Below the pieces are notes generated by a model. The model worked only from the letters and a program-made list of their open reading frames with translations, was not told the DNA's origin and did not search any database. This document shows, in pieces, positions 5,856 to 6,746 of a stretch of DNA of 6,746 nt. Numbering within the stretch: the first letter of the stretch is position 1; the number at the start of each line of letters is the position of its first letter. Both the position numbers and the translations under genes were made by a program. The DNA is taken from positions 1 to 6,746 of the forward strand of contig SKIL01000025.1 in NCBI GenBank assembly GCA_007116425.1. The letters are read 5' to 3'. The DNA is from Bacteriovoracaceae bacterium (GTDB taxonomy: Bacteria > Bdellovibrionota > Bacteriovoracia > Bacteriovoracales > Bacteriovoracaceae).

Positions 5856-6469
5856 CACTCTCCGAGCAGGGACTGGAATATTGTCTGGAGCCTCATCAGA
5901 AGACTTTTTTTTTCCCCTTCACTAGTACTGGCCACCTCAACCTCCGCAGGCTCTTCAATTTGACCTGTTTCAACCAGATAATTTTCAATTGCTCCATCCA
6001 GCTGTGCTAATCTCTCCCGTTCAGCTCGAGCAACCATTTTTCCATAGAGGGCCTCAAGTAAATTTATTCTAACCTGTAAAAGGAAAAACCTTTCCGGTAC
6101 ATTAATTGACCATGATTGACGAATAGGACGACCGGTGCGCCCTGAGATTTGATCTATATTAATAAAGTATTTATCACTCCCTTCTACCGGGCCTGTATCG
6201 ATTTTGAGTTGATTAAGCTGCATAGACATCTCTTCCATCTCAACATTGGCAAGAAAAAAATCATAGCCACCTCTTTGGGTAATAATCTGAATAGTTAACT
6301 TACGAATTTGCTCTTGATAAAAGTCGGCCCGATTCATTTGTACATTTGGTTGTCCGACTAAAATGGCCTGACGATTCTCACCATAGACCGTCGAATAAGA
6401 CGTCAAAAAAAGAAGACAAAAAAATTTAATTAAAAGAAAACTAAGTTTCATTCCTCTATCATTAGACAT
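5855..6469 (-). CDS. Secreted periplasmic protein, unknown function
   Basis: The protein has 204 residues from ATG 6469. A Sec signal is clear: basic start, FLLIKFFCLLFLTS core (11-24), probable cleavage after VYG (Gly30). No lipobox is seen. Residues about 45-150 form an alpha/beta segment. GSDKYFINIDQISGRTGRPI, followed by a helix LLQVRINLLEAL, recalls periplasmic TolB-N / CsgG-like domains, but this is only a resemblance. Residues 150-187 are charged helix and acidic linker. The last 16 codons after the A9 run (SLLMRLQTIF...) differ in character from the linker and may be used only when no frameshift occurs. The start is uncertain: ATG 6469 has an in-frame TAA directly upstream but no RBS, whereas ATG 6451 (Met7) has AGAGGA almost touching it. 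It is the first gene of the minus-strand run, divergent from motA. Confidence 0.78.
   Translation of the reverse strand: MSNDRGMKLSFLLIKFFCLLFLTSYSTVYGENRQAILVGQPNVQMNRADFYQEQIRKLTIQIITQRGGYDFFLANVEMEEMSMQLNQLKIDTGPVEGSDKYFINIDQISGRTGRPIRQSWSINVPERFFLLQVRINLLEALYGKMVARAERERLAQLDGAIENYLVETGQIEEPAEVEVASTSEGEKKSLLMRLQTIFQSLLGE
5905..5913 (-). promoter_or_regulatory. A9 slippery run at the junction of two frames (candidate frameshift site)
   Basis: The coding strand reads GAA GGG GAA AAA AAA AGT, so a heptamer A_AAA_AAA is correctly phased for -1 slippage. After a -1 shift the frame reads AAG TCT TCT GAT and continues without a stop into the barrel-like protein. The barrel frame itself is closed upstream by a TGA at 5921-5919, so the two frames overlap only around this run. 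One extra A, in DNA or by polymerase slippage, has the same effect. No strong downstream hairpin was found by eye. Confidence 0.5.
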
Positions 6470-6508
6470 TTAGATAAGATAAACAATACCCCTAAGTTAT
6501 TGGAAATC

Positions 6509-6575
6509 TTTGCCTCTTTCACCTCGTGCTCTATAGATTATGATTAATTATAAGATTTTTTAAAACGTTCAAATG
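6509..6575. promoter_or_regulatory. Probable divergent promoter region
   Basis: The 114-nt gap between two divergent start codons must drive both directions. On the minus strand a perfect TATAAT lies at 6552-6547, with a weak TTGAAC at 6572-6567 only 14 nt upstream. On the plus strand TATAGA (6532-6537) or TATGAT (6539-6544) could serve motA, with TTGCCT (6510-6515) 16 nt before TATAGA. The -35 matches are poor, so an activator or an alternative sigma factor may be involved. The -10 elements overlap or nearly so, which would allow competition between the two directions. Confidence 0.35.
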
Positions 6576-6583
6576 GATGACAT

Positions 6584-6746
6584 ATGAATTTTTATTCACT
6601 AATTGGTTTTTTACTCGCTACTTTTGTTTTTTATTTTGGTCTAAAACTTTCTAGTGACACCTTAATAATCTTTTTGGATTACTCCAGTCTTTTCATCGTT
6701 GTTGGAGGAACCGTTGCTGCTACTGCCATTAGTTTTCAACTTAATC
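6584..6746 (+). CDS. motA: Flagellar stator protein MotA family (5' end only)
   Basis: The first 54 codons of a MotA/PomA-type proton or sodium channel subunit, cut by the right edge. Residues 4-20 form a first membrane helix (YSLIGFLLATFVFYFG). A short loop with DTLIIFLDYSS follows, then FIVVGGTVAATAISF, which matches the conserved start of this family, where a small loop residue pattern leads into a VxGGTxAAT-type second helix. The family sits in the inner membrane around the flagellar rotor and works with MotB, whose gene usually follows. The start ATG 6584 is preceded by GGATGA at a suitable distance. Whether it uses H+ or Na+ cannot be told from this part. Confidence 0.85.
   Translation, partial: MNFYSLIGFLLATFVFYFGLKLSSDTLIIFLDYSSLFIVVGGTVAATAISFQLN

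Noticed and set aside
608..6469. Signs of a mobile element, CRISPR array or defence system
   Set aside because: No transposase, integrase, terminal repeats, spaced direct repeats or target-site duplications were seen; the tRNAs are intact with no att-like duplicate in the window.
6504..6516. GG...GC pattern suggestive of a sigma54 promoter before motA
   Set aside because: The spacing between GG and GC is 8 nt rather than the required 10 and the flanking consensus is absent.

Overview
The window looks like chromosome from a low-GC, Gram-negative, flagellated bacterium. The protein-coding part encodes two predicted outer-membrane beta-barrels and Sec signal peptides, and the right edge is the start of a MotA-type flagellar stator gene. 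Both tRNA genes encode their own CCA ends. Base composition, the style of the secreted proteins and the GAF / degenerate-kinase proteins would fit the Bacteriovorax/Halobacteriovorax branch of the Bdellovibrionota. That placement is an inference from general resemblance, not from a marker gene.

Layout, left to right. Positions 1-268 hold at most the last codons of an unidentified plus-strand gene and a good sigma70-type promoter (215-243). Two plus-strand tRNA genes follow, tRNA-Lys(UUU) and tRNA-Glu(UUC), with strong RNA secondary structure around tRNA-Lys. A symmetric hairpin with an A tract on one side and a T tract on the other (549-581) can terminate both the tRNA transcript and the minus-strand genes that converge on it. 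From 608 to 6469 there are six minus-strand genes. In transcription order they are: a secreted periplasmic protein (5855-6469); a beta-barrel-like protein with no signal peptide of its own (4902-5855); a small secreted beta-barrel protein (4206-4889); a short gap with a candidate promoter; an orphan soluble protein (3482-4123); a two-TM sensor with a PAS-like and a degenerate kinase-ATPase domain (1686-3485); and a GAF protein that also ends in a degenerate kinase-ATPase domain (608-1669). A divergent intergenic region (6470-6583) separates these from motA, which runs off the right edge.

How the genes may work together (inference). The upstream trio are cell-envelope proteins. The downstream trio look like a membrane-to-cytoplasm sensory module in which two neighbouring proteins carry histidine-kinase-like ATPase folds that have lost the expected catalytic residues, so they probably signal by protein contact rather than phosphorylation. 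All junctions are tight (1-nt and 4-nt overlaps, 12- and 16-nt gaps) except the 76-nt gap before the orphan gene.

The most striking observation is at the junction of the first two genes. The secreted protein's frame contains an A9 run that forms a phased A_AAA_AAA slippery heptamer. A -1 shift there, or one extra A, leads directly into the barrel protein's frame and would give a single 522-residue secreted protein. This would solve the problem of a barrel without a signal peptide. A second long run, A10, lies at codons 6-9 of the neighbouring barrel gene, so slippage or phase variation may be a theme of this locus.
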